Positions 28,106-38,288 of a stretch of DNA of 64,000 nt are shown piece by piece (position 1 is the stretch's first letter; every line of letters begins with the position of its first letter). The DNA comes from Planctomycetota bacterium. GTDB lineage: Bacteria; Planctomycetota; UBA1135; GCA-002686595. The stretch spans positions 1 to 64,000 of the forward strand of contig JAPLOF010000039.1 in assembly GCA_026692665.1 (NCBI GenBank), given 5' to 3'. A model generated the notes under the pieces. The model did not search any database. It worked only from the letters and a program-made list of their open reading frames with translations, and had not been told where the DNA came from. The translations under genes and the position numbers were made by a program.

Positions 28106-30148
28106 TCAGCGGACGCGGTAGATCGCCAGGCTCGCGTTCCCGAAGACGGGCTCGAGGAGCGGGTTCTCGCGCAGCCGCGCTTGGTCGGGCACCGGGCCCA
28201 CGGCGCAGCCCCCGCCCGCATCCGCAGTGCCCGCCAGGCGATCCGACACGAGGTAGAGCGGCGCGGAGGGCACCCAGGTCCGTGCGCGTGCGACGTTCTC
28301 CCGGGTCACTTCCGCCTGCAGGGCCTCGCGCGTCGCCAATCGCGCGGACGGCTCGCTCTCGGCCGGGCGCAGGCGGACCCAGCGGCCGTTGACGCTCTGC
28401 CAGCGCGCCGCGTGCCAGGCGGGCGTGAAGCGCTCGCTCTCGACGAAGGCGCGGCGCTCGCCGAACGCGGAGACGTTCGTCCACGCTCCCGAAGTGACGA
28501 AGACGGCGTCCGGTGGCGATTCCTCGCGGATCCAGTCGAGTCCCGCGCGATAGCCGCGCGCGAGCTCGGGCTCCGCCGACGCGGTCTCGCGCAGGGACGC
28601 GAGCGTCCGCGCGAGGCCGAGTGCGGAGAGCGGCAGCGCGAAAACGAGGAAGGCCGCCAGGGCGAGGCGACGGTGCGCGTGCACGGCGCGCACGACGGCG
28701 ACTCCGGCGAGGATCGTCAGTGCGAGGTGCCCGTTGTAGGCGAAGAAGAGTTCCGAGAGTCCGGCAGCCGCGAGGATCGACGCCGCCGCGATTCCCGCGA
28801 TCGCCGTGCCGAAGAGCCACGTGGACACCAGGTCGAGAGCGGGTGCGCGGCGTCCCAGTCCCGCGCACGCGCCGACGAGAGCGGCGCCCGCATGCAGGAT
28901 CCACCACAGGGGCGCGCACACGGCGACGAGCCACCACGGCGCGAGCAGCGCACCGTATCCGAGCGCGTTGGCGCACGAGACGAACGGCCCCGCGATGCGC
29001 ATCGCCATCATCGGCGCGACGCGGAACATCGACCCCGCGTAGCTCGATTCGGCACCGACGAGCCACAGCGTGAACGGCGCGCCCCCCAGCAGGACGACGG
29101 CCAGGAAACCGAGTGCCTCGACCGGGATGCGGCGGGATCGCAGCGTCTCGACGAGGATCGCGAATCCGAGCCCCGCGACCACGATCGGAAGGACGGATCC
29201 CTTCGAGCCCGAAGCGAAGGCCGCGACGAGCCCGATGGCGATCGCGAGCTTCCAGCGCGGGCCCTCGCCGCGGAACCAGGCGATCCCGAGCACGACCAAC
29301 GCGGCGAGCGCGGCCAGGCCGGCGCGCGTCGTCGGGCTGTGGAAGACGCCGGCGTCGAAGTGGTTCTGGAAAAGCAGCCCGGGGATCTCGACTCCGAATG
29401 CGTCGCGCAGGCCGCTCATGAGGTCCGTGTGCGTCACGACGAGCCCCGCGGCCACGACGCCGGCCCACGCGTTCCCACCCAGCGCCCGCGCCGCGGCGAA
29501 CGTCGCCAGGCCGAGGACCAGGGGGCCCACGCCGGCGTAGTGGAGCGATGCGAGCTCCGCGACGGGCGTCCCCAGCAGGGCGTGCGCCGAGGCTGGGAGC
29601 GAGTAGCTCAGGATGTGGTAGACGAGCGGCGTGTCCGCGACGCGCGGATCCTGCATGGGCCATTGGCGCGCGAACTCGGCCGCATTGCCCAGATGGAACA
29701 GGAGGTCCGCGTCTTGGCGCGCCCACCACTGGTCGGGTGTCAGGAACGGTGTGCGCGCCACGCACAGGACCAGCACGAAGAGCAGCGCGGCACCGGCCGG
29801 CTTGCCGAGTCGCATACCGGTGTCGATGCGCGCGCGCTCGGCGCGCAGCACCGCCGGGACGAGCGGCAGGTAGGCGAGCGGGTACGCGACGATGGCCCGG
29901 TCCAACCCAGCGATCTTGGCGCCCAGGAAGGCCAACGCCTGAGCGGCGAGCCCGAGGACGAGCGCCAGCGACAGGCGCTCCACGCGATCCGAGCGCATCG
30001 GGACGAGGAGGCTCGCGAGGATCCAGCCCGGTCCCAGGACCTGGACCGCGAAGAACGCGCCGGCCTGCATCGAGGTCCGCGGCTCCGCGCCGAGCACGAG
30101 CGGCGGCACGGCGAGGAACGCCAGGACCAGGAGGAGGAGCCGGATCAA
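28106..30148 (-). CDS. Multi-pass membrane protein, GT-C glycosyltransferase-like
   Basis: 680 residues with about 11-13 hydrophobic helices (for example LLLLVLAFLAVPPLVLG, LSLALVLGLAAQALAFLG, AALLFVLVLCVA, LAALAALVVLGIAW, LTILAGVAVV) followed by a soluble C-terminal domain of about 150 residues. An early periplasmic-type loop contains LTPDQWWARQDADLLFHLGN, similar in position to the acidic loop of GT-C lipid-linked sugar transferases. The general layout matches GT-C glycosyltransferases or O-antigen-type polymerases, but I cannot name a family. It is divergent from the TPR-CHAT gene. Confidence 0.7.
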   Translation of the reverse strand: MIRLLLLVLAFLAVPPLVLGAEPRTSMQAGAFFAVQVLGPGWILASLLVPMRSDRVERLSLALVLGLAAQALAFLGAKIAGLDRAIVAYPLAYLPLVPAVLRAERARIDTGMRLGKPAGAALLFVLVLCVARTPFLTPDQWWARQDADLLFHLGNAAEFARQWPMQDPRVADTPLVYHILSYSLPASAHALLGTPVAELASLHYAGVGPLVLGLATFAAARALGGNAWAGVVAAGLVVTHTDLMSGLRDAFGVEIPGLLFQNHFDAGVFHSPTTRAGLAALAALVVLGIAWFRGEGPRWKLAIAIGLVAAFASGSKGSVLPIVVAGLGFAILVETLRSRRIPVEALGFLAVVLLGGAPFTLWLVGAESSYAGSMFRVAPMMAMRIAGPFVSCANALGYGALLAPWWLVAVCAPLWWILHAGAALVGACAGLGRRAPALDLVSTWLFGTAIAGIAAASILAAAGLSELFFAYNGHLALTILAGVAVVRAVHAHRRLALAAFLVFALPLSALGLARTLASLRETASAEPELARGYRAGLDWIREESPPDAVFVTSGAWTNVSAFGERRAFVESERFTPAWHAARWQSVNGRWVRLRPAESEPSARLATREALQAEVTRENVARARTWVPSAPLYLVSDRLAGTADAGGGCAVGPVPDQARLRENPLLEPVFGNASLAIYRVR

Positions 30149-30337
30149 CGCGCGGCCCCCACGCTACGACGTTCCCCGTGCATGGACGATCGAGACCATA
30201 GTGTCCGGCCCTGGAACCGCGCAGGCGATTTCGCGCTCCCCGAGGGCCCGGCGGCCCGTGCGCCCACTCCGCCGCCCCGGACGGCATACTGAACCCCCGT
30301 TCGAACGAAGCCCGGGCTCTTCCTCCTGGAATTCACG

Positions 30338-33300
30338 ATGGTTCTCGCCCTCCTCTGGATCCTGTTCGCCCTCGGGCCCGCGCATCCCCGCGTCGCGCGC
30401 GAGGATCCGGCGGCCGTCGCGCCCGTCCAGGTCTCCGTGGACGTCGCGCCGTCGCTCGAGCGCGCGCGCGCGCTGGCTGCGGCGGCGCGCGAGGCGCGGA
30501 GCGCGAAGGACTCGCGCGCGGCCCGCGCGCGCGTGACCGAAGCGGTCGATCTCGTCGTGGCGCTGCCCGAGAGCGCGGGGGGCGCGGACTGCGAGGCTGC
30601 GCTCTCCGAACTCGGCACGCTGGCCGCTGAGGTCGGGGACATCCAAGCCGCGCGCTCGGCCCGCGAACGCCTGGTTGCACGTCTCGAGAAGAACCGGAGC
30701 CCCGAGGATCCGGATCTGCTCCAGAGCCTCGCCGAACTCGCGGCGACGATCGCGCGCCAGGGAGATCCGCGCCGTGCCAAGGTCTTGCAGGAGCGCGTCC
30801 TCGCCGGACGTCGGAGCACGCTCTCGGAGGATGACCCGCTGGTCCTCCGCGCGAAGATCGGCCTGGCGGAGACGACGCGCACGCTGGGCGACCCGGCCGG
30901 GGCGCGCGCCCTCCAGGAGGAGGTTGTCGCCGTCCTGGAACGCACGCCTCCCGCGGACCTCCACGACCTCGCCCGTGCACGGATGGGCCTGGCCAACACG
31001 CTCTACCAGCAGAACGACTACACCGGCGCCCGCGCGTTGCAGGAACGCGTGGTGGGGGACTGCGCGGCCGCATTCGGCGAGGACGACGCCATGCTGCGGG
31101 GAGCGCGCGGGAATCTGGCCATCACGCTTTTCGATCTCGGCGAGCTCGATGCGGCGCGATCGCTGCAGGAAGCCGTGCTCGCGGCCTGCGAGCGCGAACT
31201 GCCCGACGACCATCCCGAGCTGGCCCATGCGCGGCGCGGGCTCGCGAACACGGTCGCGACCCAGGGCGACCTGAAGCGCGCCCGCGAGCTCGAGGAAGCC
31301 GTCCTCGCGACGTTCGAGCAGTCGCTTCCGGACGACCACGACGACGTGCTCCGGGCCCGCGGCAACCTGGCCGTGACGCTGACGCAGATGGGCGAGTACG
31401 CCCCGGCGCGCATCCTGCAGGAGCGCGTGCTCGAGGTGCGCGAACGCAAGCTGCCGGGGAACCACCCGGACCTGGCGCGGACACGCATGAACCTCGCCAG
31501 CGTGCTGGTGTCCCAGGGCGACCTGCCCGAGGCGCTGAGCCTCCAGGAGCGCGTGGTCGAGGTGTTCGATCGCGCCCTGCCGGCCGATCATCCGACGCGC
31601 ATCGGCGCGCGGGCGAACCTCGCGCGCACCCTGTACCTGATGCACCAGGACCAGCGAGCCGTGGAGATCCAAGGCGAGGTCCTCCAGGCCTGGGAGCGCA
31701 CTCGGCCCGCGGGGCATCCGGACATCGACGCGGCGCGGGCGAACCTGGCGAACACCCTCTTCCGCCTGGGAGAGGCCGCGCGCGCGAGGGAGCTGCGGAT
31801 CCAGGTCCTCGAGTCCGCCGCGTCGTCCCTTCCCGAGGCGCACCCGCTCCGGCTCGAAGCGGAATCGAATCTCGCGCGCTCGCTGCTCCTCGAGGGCGAC
31901 CTGGATGCGGCCAGCGAGCACCTCGGCCGCGTCCTGCGCCTCGGCGTCCAGAGCCTTCCGCCGTTCTCGCCACAGATCTCCAAGGCGCGCGAAATCACCC
32001 TATGGCTCCTCGCTGCCCGCCTGCGGACCGCGTCGGACCCGGCCCCGGAGGCGGAGCGACAGCAATGGCGCGAGCTCTTCCGCGAGCAGGCCAGACTCTT
32101 CGGGGAGGAGGCACGGCGTCGGGTCGTCCTCGCGCTGCTCGAATCGTCCCCGCGCGAGGCCGAGGAACGCGTGGCGTCGCGTCGCGAGGACGTCGCGCTC
32201 GCGCTCTCCTTCGCGGCGGGATTGGGGACTTTTCCCGCGGATGCCGCGCTGAACCGCGACGCCTTCCTGCTGGTCGAGCAGAGCCGTTCGACCGCGCTCG
32301 CCTCGGCCCGTATCGGCGTCGGCGCGGTCTCCGATCCTGCGTTCGAGGGGCTCCGCCGCCGTGTGCGCGCCGCCAGCGCCGAGCTCACCCGTCGGGCCCA
32401 GAGCGGCGGCCGGGCCGAGGACCTCGACGCGGCGCGGGCCGAGCTCGACGGCGCGCAGCGGGACCTGGTGTTGCGCGGAGCGGCTCACGCGGGCGGGTCG
32501 AAAACTCTCGATCCCGACCTCGATGCGCTCGCCGCCGTGCTCGGGCCGCGCGACGCGCTCGTGTCGTGGCTGCGCTACGAGTCGCAGACTCTCGTTTCGG
32601 CTCGGCCCGTCGCAGCCGCGGGCGTGAACTCGCTGTGCGCCTTCGTGCTGCGGAAGGGAAACGGCGGTGGAGCTCCCGTCCTGACGCGGCACGAACTGGG
32701 GCGAATCGATCGGATCGCGAGCGCGGTCGAGGATTGGCGCCGTTCGGCGCAGGTCTCGGCCGAGCGCGGGCTCGCCGGCGGCGCGGACCCGCGCACGGAG
32801 CTCACGCGTCGCGGCGCGGAGCTGCGCGAGCTCGTGCTGGATCCGCTGCGCTCCGCGCTGCTGGGCGCCGACCGCGCGATCGTGGCGCTGGACGACGTCC
32901 TGCACACGGTGCCGCTGGATGCGCTGCCCGCTGGCGAGGCCTGGGGCGGGGCGAGCGGCAGCGAGGCGTTGCTCGGCGACGTGCTGCGCGTGGAAGTGCG
33001 GGCCTCGCTGCTCGAGTTGCTCGCTCCGCGCGCCGCCGCGCCGCGGCCCGACGCCCTGCTCGCGCTGGGCCACCCGGCGTTCGATTCCGAACCCGAGGAC
33101 GTGGAGGATGCAGCGCTGACGGGCGGGCCGGTGCTGGCTTCCGCCGCGCGCGCGGGCAGCGCCGCGGGGGTCCTGCGCGGCGGAGCCTGGGAGCGCGGCT
33201 TCGCGACGCTGCCCGCCACGCGCGACGAGGTGCGCGCGATCGGACAGTACTTCGAGGACGCCTTCGGCGCGGAGGCCCCGGCGCGCGTGCTCACGCGCCG

Positions 33301-33907
33301 GGCCGCGTCGCGCGAGAGCCTCGTCGAACTCGCTCCGAACGCACGCTGGCTCCACGTCGCGACCCACGGTTGGTTCGCTCCCGAGTCGGTGCGCTCGTCG
33401 GAGGACCGCGCGGATGCGGCGAGCGGTTTGGCAGCGGGCGGGCTGGGCGACGACGTGCGCGCGCGCGGGTCCAGCCCGCTTCTCCTGTCCGGACTCGCGC
33501 TCGCGGGCGCGAACCTGCCCGCGGATGGACTCGGACGGATCCCCGGTCTCGTGACGGCGCAGGAGATCGCGGCTCTCGACCTCTCCGGTTGCGAGCTCGC
33601 AGTCCTCTCGGCCTGCGACACGAACGTCGGCGTGCGCCGCGCCGGGCAGGGCGTCGCGAGCCTGCAGCGCGCTCTGCACATGGCCGGCGCGCGGAGCGTC
33701 ATCACGAGCCTGTGGAAGGTGCCCGACGAGGCGACGCGCGAGCTGATGACGGACTTCTACCGGCGCCTGTGGATCCAGAAGAAGCCCAAGCACCAGGCCC
33801 TGTGGGAGGCCAAGCGGATGCTGAGGGAATCGCGGGACGAGAACGGATCGCCACGGTACTCGCCGCGGGACTGGGCGGCGTGGGTGTTGACCGGGGAGCC
33901 GGACTAG
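30338..33907 (+). CDS. TPR-CHAT protein (caspase-like peptidase domain)
   Basis: 1189 residues. An N-terminal hydrophobic segment (LALLWILFALGPA) suggests export or membrane anchoring. Residues about 90-570 are kinesin-light-chain-type TPRs of about 42 residues with a recurring pattern ARxxLAxTLxxxGDLxxAxxLQExVL. The C-terminal CHAT domain (about 850-1189) holds the catalytic dyad: H1010 in VATHGWF and C1093 in LSACDTNVG, then GQGVASLQRALHMAGA and SLWKVPDEAT. CHAT peptidases are cysteine proteases of the separase/caspase clan, usually activated through TPR partners. The target cannot be read; the S41 peptidase gene follows 44 bases after it. Confidence 0.93.
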   Translation: MVLALLWILFALGPAHPRVAREDPAAVAPVQVSVDVAPSLERARALAAAAREARSAKDSRAARARVTEAVDLVVALPESAGGADCEAALSELGTLAAEVGDIQAARSARERLVARLEKNRSPEDPDLLQSLAELAATIARQGDPRRAKVLQERVLAGRRSTLSEDDPLVLRAKIGLAETTRTLGDPAGARALQEEVVAVLERTPPADLHDLARARMGLANTLYQQNDYTGARALQERVVGDCAAAFGEDDAMLRGARGNLAITLFDLGELDAARSLQEAVLAACERELPDDHPELAHARRGLANTVATQGDLKRARELEEAVLATFEQSLPDDHDDVLRARGNLAVTLTQMGEYAPARILQERVLEVRERKLPGNHPDLARTRMNLASVLVSQGDLPEALSLQERVVEVFDRALPADHPTRIGARANLARTLYLMHQDQRAVEIQGEVLQAWERTRPAGHPDIDAARANLANTLFRLGEAARARELRIQVLESAASSLPEAHPLRLEAESNLARSLLLEGDLDAASEHLGRVLRLGVQSLPPFSPQISKAREITLWLLAARLRTASDPAPEAERQQWRELFREQARLFGEEARRRVVLALLESSPREAEERVASRREDVALALSFAAGLGTFPADAALNRDAFLLVEQSRSTALASARIGVGAVSDPAFEGLRRRVRAASAELTRRAQSGGRAEDLDAARAELDGAQRDLVLRGAAHAGGSKTLDPDLDALAAVLGPRDALVSWLRYESQTLVSARPVAAAGVNSLCAFVLRKGNGGGAPVLTRHELGRIDRIASAVEDWRRSAQVSAERGLAGGADPRTELTRRGAELRELVLDPLRSALLGADRAIVALDDVLHTVPLDALPAGEAWGGASGSEALLGDVLRVEVRASLLELLAPRAAAPRPDALLALGHPAFDSEPEDVEDAALTGGPVLASAARAGSAAGVLRGGAWERGFATLPATRDEVRAIGQYFEDAFGAEAPARVLTRRAASRESLVELAPNARWLHVATHGWFAPESVRSSEDRADAASGLAAGGLGDDVRARGSSPLLLSGLALAGANLPADGLGRIPGLVTAQEIAALDLSGCELAVLSACDTNVGVRRAGQGVASLQRALHMAGARSVITSLWKVPDEATRELMTDFYRRLWIQKKPKHQALWEAKRMLRESRDENGSPRYSPRDWAAWVLTGEPD

Positions 33908-33939
33908 GGCGCACCTCGCATCGGGCCCCGGCGGTGTTC

Positions 33940-33945
33940 TAGGCT
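33940..33945 (+). promoter_or_regulatory. -10-like hexamer TAGGCT
   Basis: TAGGCT 6 bases before the ATG of the S41 peptidase gene; no good -35. A weaker example of the close-set hexamers described in findings. Confidence 0.25.
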
Positions 33946-33951
33946 CTGGCG

Positions 33952-35556
33952 ATGGCAAGGACGCACTTCGCAGTCGGGCTGCTCACGATCCTCGCGCTCG
34001 CGGGCGCGGCCACACGCGCGCACGCCGGCGACCCGACGTTCGACGCGCGCTACCGCCACGATCTCGTGCGGAAGGGACCCCTCGTGGCGCTCGACTGGTC
34101 CTCGGGCCCAGGCGACGTGTGGCGCGTCAGCGGCCTCGAGTTCGTGCGCGGCGGCGAGATGTCGATCGTGTTCGGGGAGTCGACCGTCGTCCTCGGCGTG
34201 CACGAGAAGAACCCCGTGTGGGCCGTGATCCTCCCCGACAAGCCGGCCTCGATCACGGGCCGCATCTCGGCCAGCGGGAGCATGGTCTCCGCCGTGTGGG
34301 TGCGCTTCCATCCGGCGAAGTTCCCCGAGCTCTTCCCCGTCACGCGCGTGACGGGGCCGGGGCCCGCGACCGCGATGCTCGCCGCGCGCCGCATCGCGCT
34401 GCAGAAGATGGGCGGCAGCTGGCAGGCGGACGGATTTCCGGCCGTGCCGGATCCTGGTGCTCTGGTCCTCGACTGCGACACGAAGCAGGGCCCGCGCCGT
34501 TTCCTCGCGATCGACGACACCAAGAACTCGGTGCAGTACATGGCCGCGTTCGAGAAGCGCACTTTCCCGCCCGATACCGCGCTCGATCCCGCGACCGCCA
34601 CCGCTGCGTTCGACGCGGCCTGGGCGCGCTTCGACGCCGTGTACGCCAAGTTCGGTCTGCGGCCCGATGTCGATTGGGATGCGGCCAAGGCCACGTACCG
34701 CCCGCTGGCCGAAGCCTCGAAGACCACCTGGGAAGCGGGCACCGCGATCGCGTTGTGCATCGAGAACCTGCGCGACCTGCACGCCTGGGTGAAGGCCGAC
34801 GGCGAGTTGTGCGCGCCGTACCAGCGCGCGCGCCCGCTGAATGCGTCCTGGTCGGGGACGCAAGCCGTGATCGGGACGCTCGCGGATCCCTCCCGGCAGG
34901 TCGCGGTGGGGCGCACGAAGGACGGCATCGGCTACATCGGCACGTTCGGTCTCACGGACGCGGGCGCCGTCGACGCGTTCGACGCCGCGCTCGAGGAGGT
35001 CGGAGACTGCTGGGCGCTCGTCCTCGACGTGCGCATGAACGGCGGCGGCGACGAGACGATGGCGCAGAAGATGGCCGGGCGCTTCGCCGACAAGAAGCGC
35101 GTGTACGCGCAGAGCCAGTACCGGTCCGATCCCGCGAAGCGCACCGCGCTCGGTTCTCCGAACCCGCGCACGCTCGAGCCGCGCGGACCGTGGCGCTGGA
35201 GCCAGCCCGTCGCCGTGCTCCAGGGCCGGCGCACGATGAGCTCGGCCGAGTCGTTCGCGGCGATGCTCGCGACGTGCACGAACGTGACGACGATGGGGGA
35301 ATCGACCGCCGGCGCCAGCGGGAATCCCGAGCAGCTCGACGCGGGCGGCGGCATCCTGGTGAACGTGCCGCGTTGGAACGACCTCGACCCTTCGGGCAAG
35401 CCGATCGAGGACGTCGGCCTGCCGCCCAAGGTGCCGTTCGTGCCCACGCCGACCTCCTTCACCTCCGACACCGACGGTCTCGTCTCCTCCGCCCTGGATC
35501 GTCTGCGCAAGCAGGCGAAGGGCGTCCGCCGCGCGGGCAAGCCCGCGAAACAGTGA
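33952..35556 (+). CDS. S41-family peptidase-like exported protein
   Basis: 534 residues with a signal peptide (LLTILALAGAATRAHAGD). The C-terminal half carries the S41 (C-terminal processing/tricorn-core) features: ALVLDVRMNGGGDETMAQKM (the strand and glycine turn before the active site), a catalytic-serine segment RTMSSAESFAAML (S430) and GESTAGASGNPE. The N-terminal half (about 25-200) is a beta-rich domain I do not recognise. No PDZ domain is obvious. It is followed 16 bases later by a hydrolase gene, so the two are likely co-expressed. Confidence 0.82.
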   Translation: MARTHFAVGLLTILALAGAATRAHAGDPTFDARYRHDLVRKGPLVALDWSSGPGDVWRVSGLEFVRGGEMSIVFGESTVVLGVHEKNPVWAVILPDKPASITGRISASGSMVSAVWVRFHPAKFPELFPVTRVTGPGPATAMLAARRIALQKMGGSWQADGFPAVPDPGALVLDCDTKQGPRRFLAIDDTKNSVQYMAAFEKRTFPPDTALDPATATAAFDAAWARFDAVYAKFGLRPDVDWDAAKATYRPLAEASKTTWEAGTAIALCIENLRDLHAWVKADGELCAPYQRARPLNASWSGTQAVIGTLADPSRQVAVGRTKDGIGYIGTFGLTDAGAVDAFDAALEEVGDCWALVLDVRMNGGGDETMAQKMAGRFADKKRVYAQSQYRSDPAKRTALGSPNPRTLEPRGPWRWSQPVAVLQGRRTMSSAESFAAMLATCTNVTTMGESTAGASGNPEQLDAGGGILVNVPRWNDLDPSGKPIEDVGLPPKVPFVPTPTSFTSDTDGLVSSALDRLRKQAKGVRRAGKPAKQ

Positions 35557-35572
35557 CCCTGGACTTCCAACG

Positions 35573-36439
35573 ATGATCGCAACGCTCCTGTTCCTGCTCG
35601 GATCCGCCGCGGACCCGCTGGCCCTCGGTGCCTCGCGGATCGAACTCGACATCGACGGCGTGAAGCTCGAGGTGTACGCGCACAAGCCGAAGGACTGGGA
35701 TGGCGAGCGGATGCTCATGGTCTTCCACGGCGTGAACCGCAACGCCGACGAGTACCGCGACCACGCCGTCGGCATGGGCGAGCGCTTCCACATGCTCGTC
35801 GTCGCGCCGCGTTTCGACGCCGAACGGTTTCCGTCGCGCGCCTACCAGCGCGGGGGGATCTTGAAGGAGGACGGGACCGCGGCCGATGCGAAGGACTGGA
35901 CCTATGCCTACGTGCCGAAGATCGCGCGCGCGATCCGGGAGCGCGAGGCGAAGCCCGGGATGAAGCACTGGCTGATCGGTCACAGTGCCGGCGGTCAGTT
36001 CTGCGTGCGCATGGCCGCTTTCCAGGACACGGGCGCGGAACGCATCGTCGCCGCGAACGCCGGTTCGGCGCTGTTCCCCGCGCGCGATGCCGAGTTCGGC
36101 TACGGATTCGGGAAGCTTCCCGAAGTGCTGTCGAGCGACGACGTCCTGAAGCGCTACCTCGCGGCCCCGCTCACGCTCTACCTCGGGACCGCGGACGACC
36201 ACGAGGACGAGTGGCTCGACACGAGCGCGCCGGCGATGGCGCAAGGTCCCGGGCGGCTGCAACGCAACCGGGCCGCATTCGCCGCCGGGGAAGCGCTCGC
36301 CCGCGAGAAGGGCTGGCCGTTCGCGTGGCGCAAGGTGGAGGCCCTGGGCGTCGGCCACGACCACGAGAAGATGTTCGACCACGAACAGGCCGGGGTGGCG
36401 CTCTTCGGAATCCCGGAGAAGTCCGCGAAGAAACCCTGA
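35573..36439 (+). CDS. Alpha/beta hydrolase, esterase-like
   Basis: 288 residues. An N-terminal hydrophobic stretch (LLFLLGSAADPLALGA) may serve as a signal. The fold is clear: MLMVFHGVNRNADEYRDHAV (oxyanion strand), nucleophile elbow GHSAGG, and the histidine in GVGHDHEKMF. The pattern, with the HGVNRNADEY oxyanion motif, resembles the secreted polyhydroxybutyrate-depolymerase/feruloyl-esterase-like group, but the substrate is not determined. It overlaps the regulation unit of the S41 gene and ends 58 bases from the convergent propeller gene. Confidence 0.85.
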   Translation: MIATLLFLLGSAADPLALGASRIELDIDGVKLEVYAHKPKDWDGERMLMVFHGVNRNADEYRDHAVGMGERFHMLVVAPRFDAERFPSRAYQRGGILKEDGTAADAKDWTYAYVPKIARAIREREAKPGMKHWLIGHSAGGQFCVRMAAFQDTGAERIVAANAGSALFPARDAEFGYGFGKLPEVLSSDDVLKRYLAAPLTLYLGTADDHEDEWLDTSAPAMAQGPGRLQRNRAAFAAGEALAREKGWPFAWRKVEALGVGHDHEKMFDHEQAGVALFGIPEKSAKKP

Positions 36440-36497
36440 CCCGCGACAGGCCGCGCCGGTCGTTCCGCGCGTGCTCGGAGGGCGCTGTGTCCGCCGG

Positions 36498-38288
36498 TCA
36501 GCGCGCGCCGCCGGGCAGGACCGCCGCGCGCGTCGTGCTCGACAGGAGCCGCACCATGCGGCTCGCCGGGGGCCAGGCGCCGACGACCGTGCCGGTGCCG
36601 CTGTCGAGCGTCGCCACGATCGTGCCATCGGGCAGGAACGTGACGGCCGGCCCGAACCCCTGCGCCCACGAGCGCAGTCGGAGCGCCGTGCCCGTCCCGA
36701 TCGTGACGCGCCACAGGGACTGCACCCCGTTGTTCTCCTCCGTGACCAGCACGCCGCGACCACCCGGGCCGATGACGAGGTCGAGCGCGCGCTCGTCCAC
36801 GGCGGAGGCCACGTCGAGATCCTGGCCGAGGAGCGTCGCCGGCCAGCGCTTGAATTCCTGATCGTCCGGGTTCTCGTCCGCGAGCGCGAGCACGAGGTCG
36901 GTCCCGGATCGCTCGACGAGCGGGAGCCCCGCCGCTTCGTCCTGGAGCATGTCGACGCCCTGGGGCCCGACCCGCAGGAGTCGCCCGTGCTGCGTGGGGG
37001 TCGCCGGTAGCGTGAGCAGGTAGGACTGTGCCTCCGGAGCCCACAGGATGCGCTCCGGATTCAGGGCCGGCTGCTGCAGGAACGGGGGCACCGGATTCCC
37101 CGACGAGTTCGTCAGGTTCCGTGTCGAAGCGGCCCCCAAGGCCGGGTCCATCAGGAACAGGTCGGCCTGCTGGATTCCGGCGCCGGACGTGGTGGGCGCT
37201 TCGCCCGCGGCAAACAGCAGCCGGCCGCCGGGCAGGAACATGAAGACCGCGACCTCGTCGAGGTAGGGTTCGAAGACCTCGGTGCGCGTGACCTGTTCGG
37301 CGGGCGCCGGTTGGACCGCGGCCGTGCCCACGTACAACTCGCCGCGGTAGGCGCCGGTGCCGAATGCGCGCCAGGCCACGCGAGCGCCGTCGTCGCTCAC
37401 CGCGAGCCAGGGTCCGTCGAGCGTCTCGGGCGCCGCGCCGCTGCCCGCGTAGCGCGTCCGGGTCGAGCCCGCCGGCAACGCCGTCCCGCTTGCCGCCACC
37501 ACGAAGGGGCGCGAGGCCTCGGGGCCCTGCTCGGCACCGACGCAGGTGGCGTACATGCCGTTGGCGCTGATGGCGAGCCCGTCGCCGAACCACGTCGCGA
37601 TCTCGGCGAAGGGCACCACCTGCGCATCGCCCTCGACGCCCGTCGTCCAGCGCAACACGCGATCGCGGCACACGGCGAGGGCGAAGCCGGCGCCGAACCC
37701 CAGACCGTTCGGCAGCACCTCGAGCGGCGGCGAGGCGGACGTGCGCGTGCGCGGCGCGCTGCCGTCGAGCGCGAGCTCCAGGAGGTCGCCGCCGGCCTCG
37801 AGGCGCGTGGCCACGAGCACGCTCGACCCGTCGCGAGCCACCGCCACTCGCGCGAGGAACGGGTCGATCGGCGTGTCGATCGGCTGCGGCAGCTCGTAGA
37901 GCAGGTGCGGAACCCCGGCGGGATCGACGTGGAACCAACCGTAGACCCACCCGACGTCGGGGACGGTCCGGCGATGGTGGTAGATGGATCCGGCACCGTT
38001 CGGGAGCTCGAGACGCGACGCGTTCTGCACGTCCGTGCGCAGGCGCGGCCGGGTCGTCGCGAGATCGTCGAGCGGAGTGCGCGCGCTGGAATCGACGGGC
38101 AGGAGCTCGATCGCCTGGCCCCACGCCGGCGTCCACGCGGGAGCCCCCGCCAGGTCGAGGACGACGAGTCGGTCTTCACCCGGACCCGCGCCAGCCACGA
38201 GGACCGTCTGCGCGTGGCTCGGAGGGGCCAGGACCGCGGCCGCGATCAGGGCCGTTCGGGTCCAAATGGTGGTCTTCAGGCAGTGCAT
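36498..38288 (-). CDS. Exported beta-propeller protein
   Basis: 596 residues from ATG 38288 with a signal peptide ending SHAQ. The mature protein is made of repeated short strands typical of six- to eight-bladed propellers: DRLVVLDLAGAPAW, VYGWFHVDPAGVPHLLYE, VAVARDGSSVLVATRLEAGG, LAISANGMYATCVGA, LAVSDDGARVAWRAFGTG, AVFMFLPGGRLLFAAGEA. No catalytic signature. There is no partner gene on its strand. Probably periplasmic or surface; function unknown. Confidence 0.75.
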   Translation of the reverse strand: MHCLKTTIWTRTALIAAAVLAPPSHAQTVLVAGAGPGEDRLVVLDLAGAPAWTPAWGQAIELLPVDSSARTPLDDLATTRPRLRTDVQNASRLELPNGAGSIYHHRRTVPDVGWVYGWFHVDPAGVPHLLYELPQPIDTPIDPFLARVAVARDGSSVLVATRLEAGGDLLELALDGSAPRTRTSASPPLEVLPNGLGFGAGFALAVCRDRVLRWTTGVEGDAQVVPFAEIATWFGDGLAISANGMYATCVGAEQGPEASRPFVVAASGTALPAGSTRTRYAGSGAAPETLDGPWLAVSDDGARVAWRAFGTGAYRGELYVGTAAVQPAPAEQVTRTEVFEPYLDEVAVFMFLPGGRLLFAAGEAPTTSGAGIQQADLFLMDPALGAASTRNLTNSSGNPVPPFLQQPALNPERILWAPEAQSYLLTLPATPTQHGRLLRVGPQGVDMLQDEAAGLPLVERSGTDLVLALADENPDDQEFKRWPATLLGQDLDVASAVDERALDLVIGPGGRGVLVTEENNGVQSLWRVTIGTGTALRLRSWAQGFGPAVTFLPDGTIVATLDSGTGTVVGAWPPASRMVRLLSSTTRAAVLPGGAR

